Shown here: positions 38,501 to 48,200 of the stretch, one piece after another
Position numbering within the stretch: position 1 is the first letter of the stretch
Layout: the number at the start of each line of letters is the position of its first letter
Source of the DNA: a virus
Reading direction: 5' to 3' (one strand)
DNA length: 48,957 nucleotides
IMG/VR virus record: IMGVR_UViG_3300042544_000528
Location: 1 to 48,957 of that record
Position numbers and translations under genes: made by a program
The notes under the pieces: generated by a model
The model's input: only the letters and a program-made list of their open reading frames with translations
Told to the model about the DNA's origin: nothing
The model's database searches: none

Positions 38501-39956
38501 AACGACTCCATTAGAAAGTGATTCTGATATATATGTAGAGGTTCCAACAACTTATACTATTACTAACGGTCAATACCAATTCACTAATCATTCATTAACT
38601 GAATTATTTAATTGTTATTGCTTTGGTAATGGTGTTGAAAGTATATCTGTTAGAGATGAAATGAATACAAGCTTCTTAAATATAGATTATTCAGTAAATG
38701 CTGTAAGTGAAGATGTGTATAGACAAGTTAATAGATATGCTGATTTAACTTATTCTGGTGTATATCAAGAAAGTACAAACGTAAATAGACTTAATGAATT
38801 TAATCTTTCATTGGCTAACTACAAAGATGACTTAGAGAAGAAGTACGGTCCTATTGTTAGATTATCATCTGACCAAACAGATATACTTGTAATTCAAGAG
38901 GATAGAGTTAGTAAAGTTTTATATGGTAAAGATGTATTGTACAATACTGACGCAACAACAAATTTATCTAGAATAGAAGATGTATTAGGGCAACAAGTTA
39001 TTTACGCTGGAGACTATGGAATATCTTTCCATCCAGAAAGCTTTGTTGATTATGGAACAAATAAATTCTTTACTGATACTAAAAGAGGAGTCGTTCTTAG
39101 ATTAAATGATTCAAATGGTTTAGAGGAGATATCTAAAAAAGGAATGACTGATTATTTCAAGCAGCTATTTAGAGATAATACCATAAACAACATTATAGGT
39201 AGTTATGATTCTTTTTATGATACTTATGTATTAAATATTAAGTATAACGGAAACCAATATGTTACTTGGTTATATTCTGAAGAAGACCAAGGTTTCTTGA
39301 CTAAGGTTACATACAATCCTGACTATATGATTAAACTTAATAATGAGTTTATTACATTTAAAAATGGAGCTGTATATCTTCACAATAGAGGTTCGTACAA
39401 TACGTTTTATGGAACAAGAACGGCTAGTAACTTTAAGGTAAATATATCACAAGACCCATCAACTAGAAAGATATTTAAAAACATATCAATAGAGAGTGAT
39501 AATGCTTGGGATATACAGGCTACAACAGATCTACAAAGTGGATACATAAATCAAGCTGATTTCAAGAAAAAAGAAGGTGTTTACTATGCATACATAAGAG
39601 GTAATAATACTGTAGACACAAGTGCTGTATCAGTAACTGGTCTTGGAACAATAAATCAAATAACTGGTATTAATTTATTTTTAAGTCATATACCAAATAC
39701 TATCAGTGTTGGAGATATCGTATACAATACGTCACTCTCACCAATAGGGACAATACTTCTTATCGAAGATAATTATATAGTATTAAATACCGTTGCAGGT
39801 TTATCTGTTGGAGATTTTATACTGTCATCTAAGTTAGCAAGTATAGAGACATCTGGAATATTAGGATATTATATGAATATTAGTGGAACATTAGACTCCA
39901 CAACAAGATCTGAGATATACGCAATTAATTCGGAGGTATCAAAATCATTTGAATAA
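35589..39956 (+). CDS. Large tail protein (tail tube/stabilisation type), 1,455 aa
   Basis: Begins MTKIQNNFLKATINKDLDER, then LTPNGQMTDATNFMVTSEDS, a start pattern (NKDLDERL.PNG...A.N) shared by the large tail proteins of flavobacterial podoviruses and crAss-like phages. Mostly beta-structure with many Asp/Asn/Ser/Thr; contains segments such as DVYITTSEVPVFETTPLESD and a C-terminal YAINSEVSKSFE. By position after the adaptors it is probably the tail tube or hub protein that stabilises DNA in the head and carries the fibres, comparable in role to T7 gp12 or P22 gp10. Homology to either is not visible by eye. Confidence 0.72.
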   Translation: MTKIQNNFLKATINKDLDERLTPNGQMTDATNFMVTSEDSSGMGVGKNVFGNTLVSTLNDAGAVVIGSIADDSNERVFFFAHSNTYDYVYQYNLSNNTVERVLQSTATTGVLNFSLNHRISHIDIFVGVEGDSLIAWTDGFNPPRIVGIERAKTYAINGFDEVEISVMKPSPIFAPSVAQTQISNDDFMSFIADKFLSFAYRYRYDDGHYSAFSSWSPYVFTPGNFEVDLLTSTNTAMQNNSKAFDISFNTGHRSVKDIELVFKLSNSNNVYSIIKLNKQDEGWGNNASESFLFNKYKVYSVISEEQYFRSFDNVPLTANTQARIGNRLVYGNYIEGRDIDSKIDFTVDFESSQVNTYDIQDNEIENKIYASNTTNVVDFWGESSEVPIESLGAGISMNYTTNVITFTNTTGTTKSFLQTILIKKEDTFSDVELICDMYVDGVLEETFTIPSGVISDEGDFGQANKAPSESSEVYVVVRSSEPALYTAQIDCVILSSGYISRKGFDTNDYYLVSKKNTINSNTQEGNVVPLSVFDIDMSNFSLTQGSQFSFDFNIYLAYLFNTPLAENYIFTYTVTNTYASFQDLIDNSNFTQSLEDFFTAIVNNPVNQLPSSSILSFVPATITPNYSGEFVTVEMPYKTIEVEEPSGVTLTKIDYILCNYIKVNYSSLTLFTSMHSSRDYEIGMVFLDEEGRKTTVIDAKNNGVYIPAENSDTQNVLKVTTIGTPPTWAKYYKFAVKYNRGKYDVIYSPVMYNDYIHTYVKLIGDNKSKVKEGDYLILKADLRGPLDSFVKVKVLEAKFYEKDEIKTDSESGFYFKIKNGNFDLETNDNDFLEYLGTRGKYINPYHVYSKDIEYTDGTDVSFSAGNIVRFVSYCNRIAGASQFRNSIDQKYYITQDYTDFREMFEAVIAPSQAFLEYINGDAELDYRWGSNDLSRTKVGFKPLVNPSSSGNYIRTKTDVYITTSEVPVFETTPLESDSDIYVEVPTTYTITNGQYQFTNHSLTELFNCYCFGNGVESISVRDEMNTSFLNIDYSVNAVSEDVYRQVNRYADLTYSGVYQESTNVNRLNEFNLSLANYKDDLEKKYGPIVRLSSDQTDILVIQEDRVSKVLYGKDVLYNTDATTNLSRIEDVLGQQVIYAGDYGISFHPESFVDYGTNKFFTDTKRGVVLRLNDSNGLEEISKKGMTDYFKQLFRDNTINNIIGSYDSFYDTYVLNIKYNGNQYVTWLYSEEDQGFLTKVTYNPDYMIKLNNEFITFKNGAVYLHNRGSYNTFYGTRTASNFKVNISQDPSTRKIFKNISIESDNAWDIQATTDLQSGYINQADFKKKEGVYYAYIRGNNTVDTSAVSVTGLGTINQITGINLFLSHIPNTISVGDIVYNTSLSPIGTILLIEDNYIVLNTVAGLSVGDFILSSKLASIETSGILGYYMNISGTLDSTTRSEIYAINSEVSKSFE

Positions 39957-39962
39957 ATACTT

Positions 39963-39970
39963 TATCTTTG
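39963..39970 (+). promoter_or_regulatory. Promoter -7 element, nearly leaderless
   Basis: TATCTTTG followed by CA, ending four bases before the ATG at 39975. If active, its transcript would begin at or inside the start codon region of the GNAT-like gene. Confidence 0.45.
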
Positions 39971-39974
39971 CAAT

Positions 39975-40382
39975 ATGGATATTAGAATTGCAGAACATAC
40001 TGACTACGAGACACTAAAGGATTGGTGGGGTTTTTGGAGATTTCCAGCCCCTTCGATACCGTCTTTACCACAGTATCAACAAGGCTCTTTTAATGGTTTA
40101 ATTGCTTCACATAATGGTAAAGATTTAGCAGCTGGATTCTTATATGAAACAAATTCAGCTATGTGTTGGATCGAGTATATTGTAACAAATCCGAAAACAA
40201 GTTCTGAAGAAAGGGAAGAAGCTATTTTAAAGGTATTAGAGGAACTTTCTTCCTCAGCAAGAGAGTTAGGGTATTTAGCTATATTTTCTTCTCTTAAAAA
40301 CGAGAATTTAATAAACAAGTACAAAAAAATAGGTTTCATTGAAGGAACAAAAGGAACGACAGAATTAATAAAAATATTATAA
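39975..40382 (+). CDS. GNAT-like acetyltransferase, 135 aa
   Basis: GNAT pattern: N-terminal strand/helix (MDIRIAEHTDYETLKDWWGF), central strands (KDLAAGFLYETNSAMCWIEY, IVTNPKTSSEE), then a helix (EAILKVLEELSSSARELGYL) and the end region with IFSSLKNENLINKYKKIGFI, in which the 'N..li.kYkk.GF' segment is typical of the family. The acetyl-CoA binding loop is weak (no clear Q/RxxGxG/A), so activity is uncertain. Within the virion module it might modify a structural protein or be a virion component. Homologues occur near tail genes of related phages. Confidence 0.7.
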   Translation: MDIRIAEHTDYETLKDWWGFWRFPAPSIPSLPQYQQGSFNGLIASHNGKDLAAGFLYETNSAMCWIEYIVTNPKTSSEEREEAILKVLEELSSSARELGYLAIFSSLKNENLINKYKKIGFIEGTKGTTELIKIL

Positions 40383-40386
40383 AAAT

Positions 40387-40938
40387 ATGGCAGCAGCTAC
40401 AGCAGCAATGGTTGGAATTGGACTTTTAGGTTCAGCTTATCAGGCAATAAAAGGCGCTCAAAACGCTAGAGACGCAAAGAATGCGTTAAATAATTATGAC
40501 AGACAAGAACTAACAAACTCAGCTGAGGGTATGAAGGTGTCCACTCTTGGTTCTGATTTGTTAAGAGAAGAAGCTCAAAGAATGTCAGCATCTCAAACTG
40601 AAGCATTAAAGGCTATTGGATCTAGAGGTGTTATTGCTGGTTTAGGTCGTGTAGAGGCTGGAAATCAGCAAACAAATAGACAAATAGCTGCGGACCTTGA
40701 TACAAAGCAAGAAAGAATAGACCAATTCTTCGCTCAAGATCAATCAAACATAAGAGCTATGCAAGAGCAAAGAGAGCAACAAGATATATCTGGCTTGTCA
40801 TCTCAATACAATGCTGGAAATCAAATGATGTTTCAAGGTATTGGTGGTATAGCTCAAACAGGTATTTCTGGATTGGGATATCTTGGAAAGAAAAAGAATA
40901 AATACGATCCTGAGACAGGAGAACTTTTAACGGAATAA
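40387..40938 (+). CDS. Internal virion (ejection) protein A-like, 183 aa
   Basis: Alanine/glycine-rich N-terminal hydrophobic segment (MAAATAAMVGIGLLGSAYQA), then a long Ala/Gln/Arg/Glu-rich helical region (LREEAQRMSASQTEALKAIG; RQIAADLDTKQERIDQFFAQ) and a Gly-rich hydrophobic segment (GIGGIAQTGISGLGYLG) with a basic tail. This architecture, an Ala-rich membrane-active start plus a coiled coil, is that of short-tailed phage internal proteins such as T7 gp14, which are ejected into the envelope. Position before the two further internal proteins supports it. Confidence 0.72.
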   Translation: MAAATAAMVGIGLLGSAYQAIKGAQNARDAKNALNNYDRQELTNSAEGMKVSTLGSDLLREEAQRMSASQTEALKAIGSRGVIAGLGRVEAGNQQTNRQIAADLDTKQERIDQFFAQDQSNIRAMQEQREQQDISGLSSQYNAGNQMMFQGIGGIAQTGISGLGYLGKKKNKYDPETGELLTE

Positions 40939-40940
40939 TT

Positions 40941-42251
40941 ATGGCAGTAGTAGGTAAAGTAGGAACATACGCTCAAGTGCAACCAATTCAAGGCCCAGAT
41001 TTTGGTAAAATGGTTAAAGACCAATTTGACAAGATGGATGCTGAAGATAAGGCTGCTAAGGCTGCTAAGGCAAAAGCAGATAAAGAAAAGCAGGATAGAT
41101 TAGATAAGCTTTCTTTAGGTGATCAGGAAACCCTTAATATAGATGCTTTTAATGTAAAGAGATTTGAAATATTAGCTCAAAAAAGAGACAGATTTGCTCA
41201 GTTAAAAAAAGAAGGTAAACTAAATGAGGCTAAGCTATTGATAGATGACTTGTCTACAGAAGGAAATGCTGTAAAACAAGCTAATGCAACATTGAAGGAG
41301 ATATTTGATAATGAAAGCAAATATGACCCTACTTATGTAAGTAGAGCAAAGGATTTGATTACAAATCTTAACTCAGCTAATGTTGATATTGTAGATAAAG
41401 GCAATGGAGATATTAGATATACGATTTATGCTGACCCAGAGAAAAAAGAAGTTTTAGAGAAAGAGATAACTGTAGCTCAATACTTAAATAAAATAAGACT
41501 TCCTTATGTATACGAACCAACAAAAGAGGCAAAGCTATTTGCAAGTACATTTAAGTTGGATGAAATTGAAAAAGAAATAGCATCGTCTGGAAAAACAGGC
41601 ACTATTGAAACTATCGATCTATTGAATAACCCTAGGGTTCTTGGTAGAATATCAAAGAGAGCTGAAGACTTGACAAAAGACGATAGAGCTATGGCTCATT
41701 TTGGAACTACTATTGATAAGTTTGAAACAAGAGCTAATGCATATACAAAAGAAGAGAAAGATGCTGCCAAAGCGTATTTTGAAAAAAACTTCAAAGATGC
41801 TTATGCTGAAGAGGTAAATATATCTATAGATAAAAAAAGCGGAAGAGGTGGATCTGGAGGTAAAGATGCAATCAAACCAGGGCCGCCAGCTTTATATTTG
41901 CCTGAAAGTATTAAACCAGAAGGAGCTGCTAGCGAACCATTAACTGGAGCTAAAACAGTAACCATAAGTAATTCAAGTGGAAAAACACTTACTGTTGGAG
42001 GTATGCCTATGGATAGGGTTTTATATAATCCAGGAAATGGACAACTTTATATTGGAATATTGTATTCTGCTTCTGGAAAAGAAAGCCTAACAGGAGAAGG
42101 AACATCTGCTGGAATATCAGAATCAAATAAAACAACCAAGTGGTTTAAGCAAAATTCAGATGAATTCGATAAATTCAAGGCTACATATAACTCTGCTTTT
42201 GGTAAAAACTTACAAACAATCGAAGATTTTAAAAACGAGCTTTTCTTATAA
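40941..42251 (+). CDS. Internal virion protein B-like, 436 aa
   Basis: N-terminal Ala/Lys/Asp-rich coiled-coil (GKMVKDQFDKMDAEDKAAKA) and further helical segments (FNVKRFEILAQKRDRFAQLK) up to about residue 290. A Gly/Ser/Lys-rich linker (about 305-325) follows, then a beta-type C-terminal domain (KTVTISNSSGKTLTVGGMPM) and a short helix. Helical, charged and uncleaved; comparable in place and size to the second ejection protein of T7-like phages. Two bases separate it from the preceding gene. The specific role is inferred. Confidence 0.68.
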   Translation: MAVVGKVGTYAQVQPIQGPDFGKMVKDQFDKMDAEDKAAKAAKAKADKEKQDRLDKLSLGDQETLNIDAFNVKRFEILAQKRDRFAQLKKEGKLNEAKLLIDDLSTEGNAVKQANATLKEIFDNESKYDPTYVSRAKDLITNLNSANVDIVDKGNGDIRYTIYADPEKKEVLEKEITVAQYLNKIRLPYVYEPTKEAKLFASTFKLDEIEKEIASSGKTGTIETIDLLNNPRVLGRISKRAEDLTKDDRAMAHFGTTIDKFETRANAYTKEEKDAAKAYFEKNFKDAYAEEVNISIDKKSGRGGSGGKDAIKPGPPALYLPESIKPEGAASEPLTGAKTVTISNSSGKTLTVGGMPMDRVLYNPGNGQLYIGILYSASGKESLTGEGTSAGISESNKTTKWFKQNSDEFDKFKATYNSAFGKNLQTIEDFKNELFL

Positions 42252-42276
42252 AAATAATAAAATTAAATAAAGACAT

Positions 42277-45200
42277 ATGTCAAAATTAGATATTAAATTA
42301 GTTGAAAAAATGTATTCTGACTACGGTCAAGAATTAACTCCTGAAAGATTAGAATATATAAAGGATGAATTTTCAAATAATAATGATTTTAATAAATCTT
42401 TTTTAAATAAATACGATCCAGGGAAAGCTGTTTCTGAAGCTGAGGTTGAAAAAAAAAATCTAGATACGACTACTACTTTAGACGTAGCTCAATCGGATTC
42501 TCAAGAACCACCAAAGAAAAAAAGTACTTTATCGGTTGGCGGAAAACCAGTTCAAACTGGGGCTTCGGCATCTTCTGTTGGAGCAAGTAGTTCTGTATTT
42601 GGCGATACAGTAAGTACATTTCAAGAGAGTCTTGTTTCTGATAAAAACGCAAAAGACAAAGAGAAGCCAAAAAAGAAGATTGTATCTTCAAAGAAAAAAG
42701 AAGGTGAACTTCCTTTCTTAAAAGACATAGATAGAAGCTCTTTAAAAATGGAGCTTGACGGTTCTGTAAAAAAAGATCTAAGTGGTAACGTTATATCGAT
42801 TCCTAAAAGTAAAGATGCTCAAGAAATAGTAGGTGACATACAAAAAAGAAATGCCGACATTCAGCTTATAAAACAGACTGGAATTAACGAAGATATAAAG
42901 AAAAAGCAAGAACAAGGAATAGCTCCTCCTACATCTGAATTAATAAAAGCTGGAGCTGTGGATTTAGAATTATCTACTGGAGACGGTGGTGTTAGCGATT
43001 TCTTAAGAGCCAAAAGCTTTGAGGAGCAGATTGCACAACAATCTAAAAACCCGATAGAGAAAGCAAAAGAATCAAGTAAATCTTTTAAAATAAATTACGA
43101 TAATTTTATTAAATCTAGAGACCTTGATTTAGAAAATCCATATGCTTACTATTCAAAAATTAAAGATGGAGATTCAGAAATTAAAGAATTATACGGTGAC
43201 AATCCTATAGTTAATGAAGTTGATTTCGATGGTTTCTTAAGGAAAAATGGATACTTATATGACTTTAAAGAAGAAGCCAAGTCTGGTTTCTATACTAAAG
43301 ATAGTGCAGCTTCAAACTCTGAATACAACGAAGAACTTTTAAAAGAAAAGAAATTAGTTGATTATTTTAAACTATACTTAGAAGATAGAGTTCAAAGAGA
43401 TTTCGATAAAAACTCAGCACTATATCTTAAAAAAAATCCAAATGCTACCATAGAGGAAATTGAAAAAAACGTAGAGAAAAAGTCAATAGATCAAAATCTT
43501 TTTGATTCATACATTCAAGGTAATTTTCCAGCATACTATAAAGCTACATCAGAAAAAAAGAAGAAAGAAGCTCAAGAATATAAAGAATACAAAGAAAATA
43601 AAGGTGAGTTTTTTAGCTGGCAGACAGGTAGAAATATACTGAAAGGATTAGACAACACTATATTTAAAAGAGTTAATGAAGTATCATCTACAGTTTATGA
43701 TTTAATTGGTTTTGAAGGAATATCTAAAAAACTAAGATATAAAGCAGAAGAGGCTGCGTTTTTAAATCCACAGGATAGAAACGTAAGTTATGTTAGTGGT
43801 AAAAAAGTATCTTTTGGTGGAAATGAATACCTTGTTGACTCACAGGGAAATATATATGACTATGAAATAAAGAAGAGAGTTACAGATTTATTTGACAAAG
43901 ATGCCTATGATTCTTTAATAGATCAATCAAAGAAAGGTAAAGATGATTATATGTTTTCTTGGTCTGGTTCTACAATACAAACAACAAATGTAGTTGCCGA
44001 TCTTGGACTTCAAGTTTTAGTAACAAGAGGATTTTCAGGAGCATCCTCTTTAATGGGTAGAGGTCTTACAAAAGAAGGCCTTTCAATGCTAAAAAACATA
44101 CCATTATCAAAAGAGATGGCAGCTTCTGGGGCCGCTCAAACATTTATGGGGTATTCTGATGGGTTAGAATCAACTCTTTCGGCAGCTAAAAATGCTGGAA
44201 TACCAGATAAGGAAGCAAAAGAATTAGCCAATGATGCCGCTATGAAGATGGCTGGACTATATCTTTTAACATCTGGAATATCTCCTCAAACAAAAGCAAC
44301 ATTTAATTCCATTAAAAATAAAACTATATCTGAATCTATAGAGGCTTATGCTAAAAACGGAAGAAAGGGGTATTTAGCAGCTATGGATAAAGGAATGTCT
44401 AAGCTTATGGAATTTGGTAAAGAGGGTACTAAAGAGACAACTCAAGAGATTATACAGCAAGGATCTACAATATATGGTGTAAATAGATCTATAAATGAAA
44501 AAGCTGGTAAAGAGATAGTTCAGGAAGAAATGACTGGAGATGAACTTATAAGTATGATTCCTTCTACATTTGTAGCTGGAGGTATTCCTGTTATGATTAG
44601 AATGGGGTCTAATATATTCTCTAAAAAAGATTACCTATCTAATTTAGATACAGCTTCAAATAATGTAGATTTATCAAATAAAAGATTAGGAGAATTACTT
44701 CAGGCTAATGCAATTACTCAAGACGAATACAATAAATCTAAAGAAGATTTAAGAGTTTATTCTCAAAATAAGAATAAAATTCCAAAAGACACTTCTTCTG
44801 AGATAGTTTTAGATGTAGCAAGAGGATTGGATGAAATTTCAAAATTAGAATCTCAAAAACAAAGTTTAGATAAGGCTTTTCATCCAGATATAGACAAAAA
44901 GATAGAGGCAAAAAGAAATGAAGTAAAACAATTATATAGTGATCAAAAAACACAGGAAGAGAATGAGCAGACTAAATTAAAAATAGAGGCTGCTTCAATA
45001 TTAAAAAAAGAGGCTTTAGATAGTGGTATTAAAGAAGAAGATATAAATATATCATCTGACTTAATAAATAAGAAAGCTAAAGAATTATATAATCAAAAAA
45101 CACAACAGACAAATGAAGAAGTCACAAGGCAAACCAACGCAGAAGAAAAACCTACAGGGATCAATGCAGAGCAAACCACTAGTGCAGCACAGCAAGAAAA

Positions 45201-48200
45201 TGTCGTGCAGTTGCAAGAAGAAGTAAGTAAACTTAGATCTGAAGAGGTTAAAGAATTAAAGGATAACGTAGAAAATCCTGACAACTTTATTACAGCAGGG
45301 AAAGTAGACGCAAATAAGATAGCAGAATCAGATAACACTAAAGCTAAAGAAATTTATGCTAAGTATGATAAACTACTAAAACCTTTATTAAACAATATTA
45401 AAACTCAAGAAGATGCCATTCAAAAGCAAAGCACAGATGAAGGCTTGTTACAGCCAGAACAATCCAAAATGGGATTGCAAGAAGTGGAGCAAGGAAACGC
45501 CAAACAAGAAGTCGTTGCCGAACAAAGTGAAGAAAAAATAAATAACTACGTAAGTAAATTAGAATCCACAAAAGCGTCTGACCCAGATACATATTGGTCC
45601 GTTAGTCCAGTAACTGTTGAGGATGCGTCTAAAAGCGCTATAATAGATACTGAAGATGGAGCAGCTGCTGTTAAACCAGATGGTGATATAGTTGGTGTAT
45701 TCAAAAAACCAGAATCAAAAGCTAAAGGTGTAGCTCAAGAATTACTTAAGAAAGCTGTTGAAGCTGGAGGAATTAAGCTTGATAATTTTGATGGATACCT
45801 AACAAATCAATACGAAAAAGCTGGATTTAGAGTTGTATCTAAAACTCCATTTAATGAGGATTATGCTCCTCCTGGATGGAATAAAGAAAAACACGGAACT
45901 CCAGATGTTGTTGCTATGGTTTACGATCCAAAAGGAGAATTAAACATAGAGGAGAAAACATTTAATGATAAAGATACTGGATACGATGATATGATAGCTT
46001 ACAGAGATAAGCTTATATCCGATCAGGCTCCTAAGTTTCAAAAATCAAAAATAGAAGTAGACGGATCTACTGTTGATTTGATAACAGAAGATATGAACTC
46101 TATGCCAGAAGAAATTGCTAAATTTGATATACCATCTAATCTAACCACTAAAGAGAAAACAAACGTTGGTAGCTTAACTGAAAGGTTTAACGATAAAGTT
46201 AAGACCATAAAAGACATCTCAGAATTAGACGGTGTTCCATTTATATTTACAATATCTGATCAATTAACGTCTGGTGAAATTAAAAATCCATTTACAGGTA
46301 ATACTATAGATGTAAAAGGTGGTATTGGTTTTAATATGACCGAAGGAAATGAAGGTAATGCCTGGGCAAATACTACTGAAGCTGAGGCAAATAATATGCT
46401 TCAAAGAGCTACAGAGGTATACTCTAAAAACAAAGATCTTTTTGATAGATTATGGAGTGAAGGTAAAATACCTAATGGACACGTTCCTATGGCTGTAATT
46501 AAAATGGGTCAAACATCAATAAAGAGTAATGAGGCTTTATTTAGATTTGCTTCAGATACATTTAAGAAAAGATTTAGTAAGGCTAAAAGAATTGCAGCTA
46601 AAAATGGTTTATTAAAAGACTTAAAATCTGCTAAAGATATAGATCAAGATGTTATTGATTTCGTAGAAAAACAAAATACAATAGACGAGGTTTTAGATAA
46701 CATAAAAGAATTAGGTATATCTAAAAGACCTGATATTACAAGATTTGTGTTTACTGGAGATGTTAAGTTAGGAGCTAAGACTACTCCTGGAAAACCGAAA
46801 AGTAACGCTGGTAGCGCATTAGTTGGAGAAAATAAAGATGACTACAAGTATGTTCACTTACAAACTATAAATAATTTAATATCTGAACCAGCTACAGCGT
46901 CTATTCCAGATAGTCACATAGTATCAGTTGTAGGGGTTGACGTTTTAAATCCAAGTGTTACAAAAGTTGATCATCAAAACTATCCGTTTGGAGTAAAAGG
47001 GCAGTTGATAGGAGTTTTAGAAAGTCCTGTTCACGCTGCTGACGTATTCCCAGAAATGTATAGTAAATCAATTTACTTACAAAAAGAAAACAAAGCAGGA
47101 GTTCCTACTTCGCCTGAAACAGCTGTTAGACAGTCTGTTGCTGCTGGTGGTGCTGTAGCTGGAATAAAAGCATTTAGAGGTGCAAAGATAGCTACAAAGA
47201 TGACTGAACTTCAGAAACTTCTTGGTAAGTTAAAACTTGCATTCCCATCAGTTACTGTAGTAGACACTCAAGAGGAATTCTTAAAGGAGCTTGAAAACCC
47301 TAATGTTAAGAGATTTGTTAAAGATGGTGATGTTGTTTATGGTTTTACAAAAGACGGTAAAGTATTTTTAAATCCTGAGGTAGCTAATTCAAATACAGCT
47401 ATGCACGAGTACTCGCATATATGGACAGGATTCTTAAAAGAAAATAATCCAGTATTACTTAACAAAGGATATAGCTTACTTGAAGGCACAAGCATACTTA
47501 ACGATAAGATAGCACAATTTGGAGATAATGAGTTAGCTAGAGATGAGGCTATGGCTGAATTAATTGCAAACAAAGGAGAAACAATTATAGAGGCTAGTGT
47601 AAAATCAAAATTTAAAAACTGGCTTAATGCGGTATTTAACTATGTTAAAGCAAACTTTAAGTCTTTTGACAAGATGTCTGCCACTGAATTGCAAAATTTA
47701 AATTTAAACCAATTCTTGGATGGGGCTTTATCTTCATTGCTTGGAGGTAAAGAGATAACATCAAAAGAAATAAAAGGAATAGGTGTTAAGTTTTCAAAAG
47801 AAGGAGGAAAGAAGAAACTATCTGACCAAATTAAAAAAGTAGTTGGAATAAAACCTAAAGCCACAGAGCAAAAAAGAATAAACAAAGCATTTGGAGTAGG
47901 TGTTGCTACACAAAAAGTTGAAACTCAAGCTCAAAAAGATAAAACTAAACTAGTAAAAGAGGAATTATCTGACTTAAACAAGCAATTTAAAGATGTAGTC
48001 TCTGCATTAACTACGGTTAAAAATATAGAGCAAAAGGAGAAACTAGAAAAGCAAAAAGTAAAGATACAAGAAAAAATAGACCAGATAAAAGATCTTAAAA
48101 TCGAATTATCTGATGCTAAAAAAGAAATTCAAGAAGTATTCTCTTCTGCTAAGGAAGCTTTGAAAATTGAGAAAGATAGAAACAAGGTAATAAATGATCT

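Noticed and set aside
44738-44953. Minus-strand frames inside the giant polyvalent gene (also at 42,473, 45,093, 45,398, 47,337, 47,640)
   Set aside because: The plus-strand frame is open without interruption from 42,277 to the window end and is in register through all of these. They are antisense shadows.
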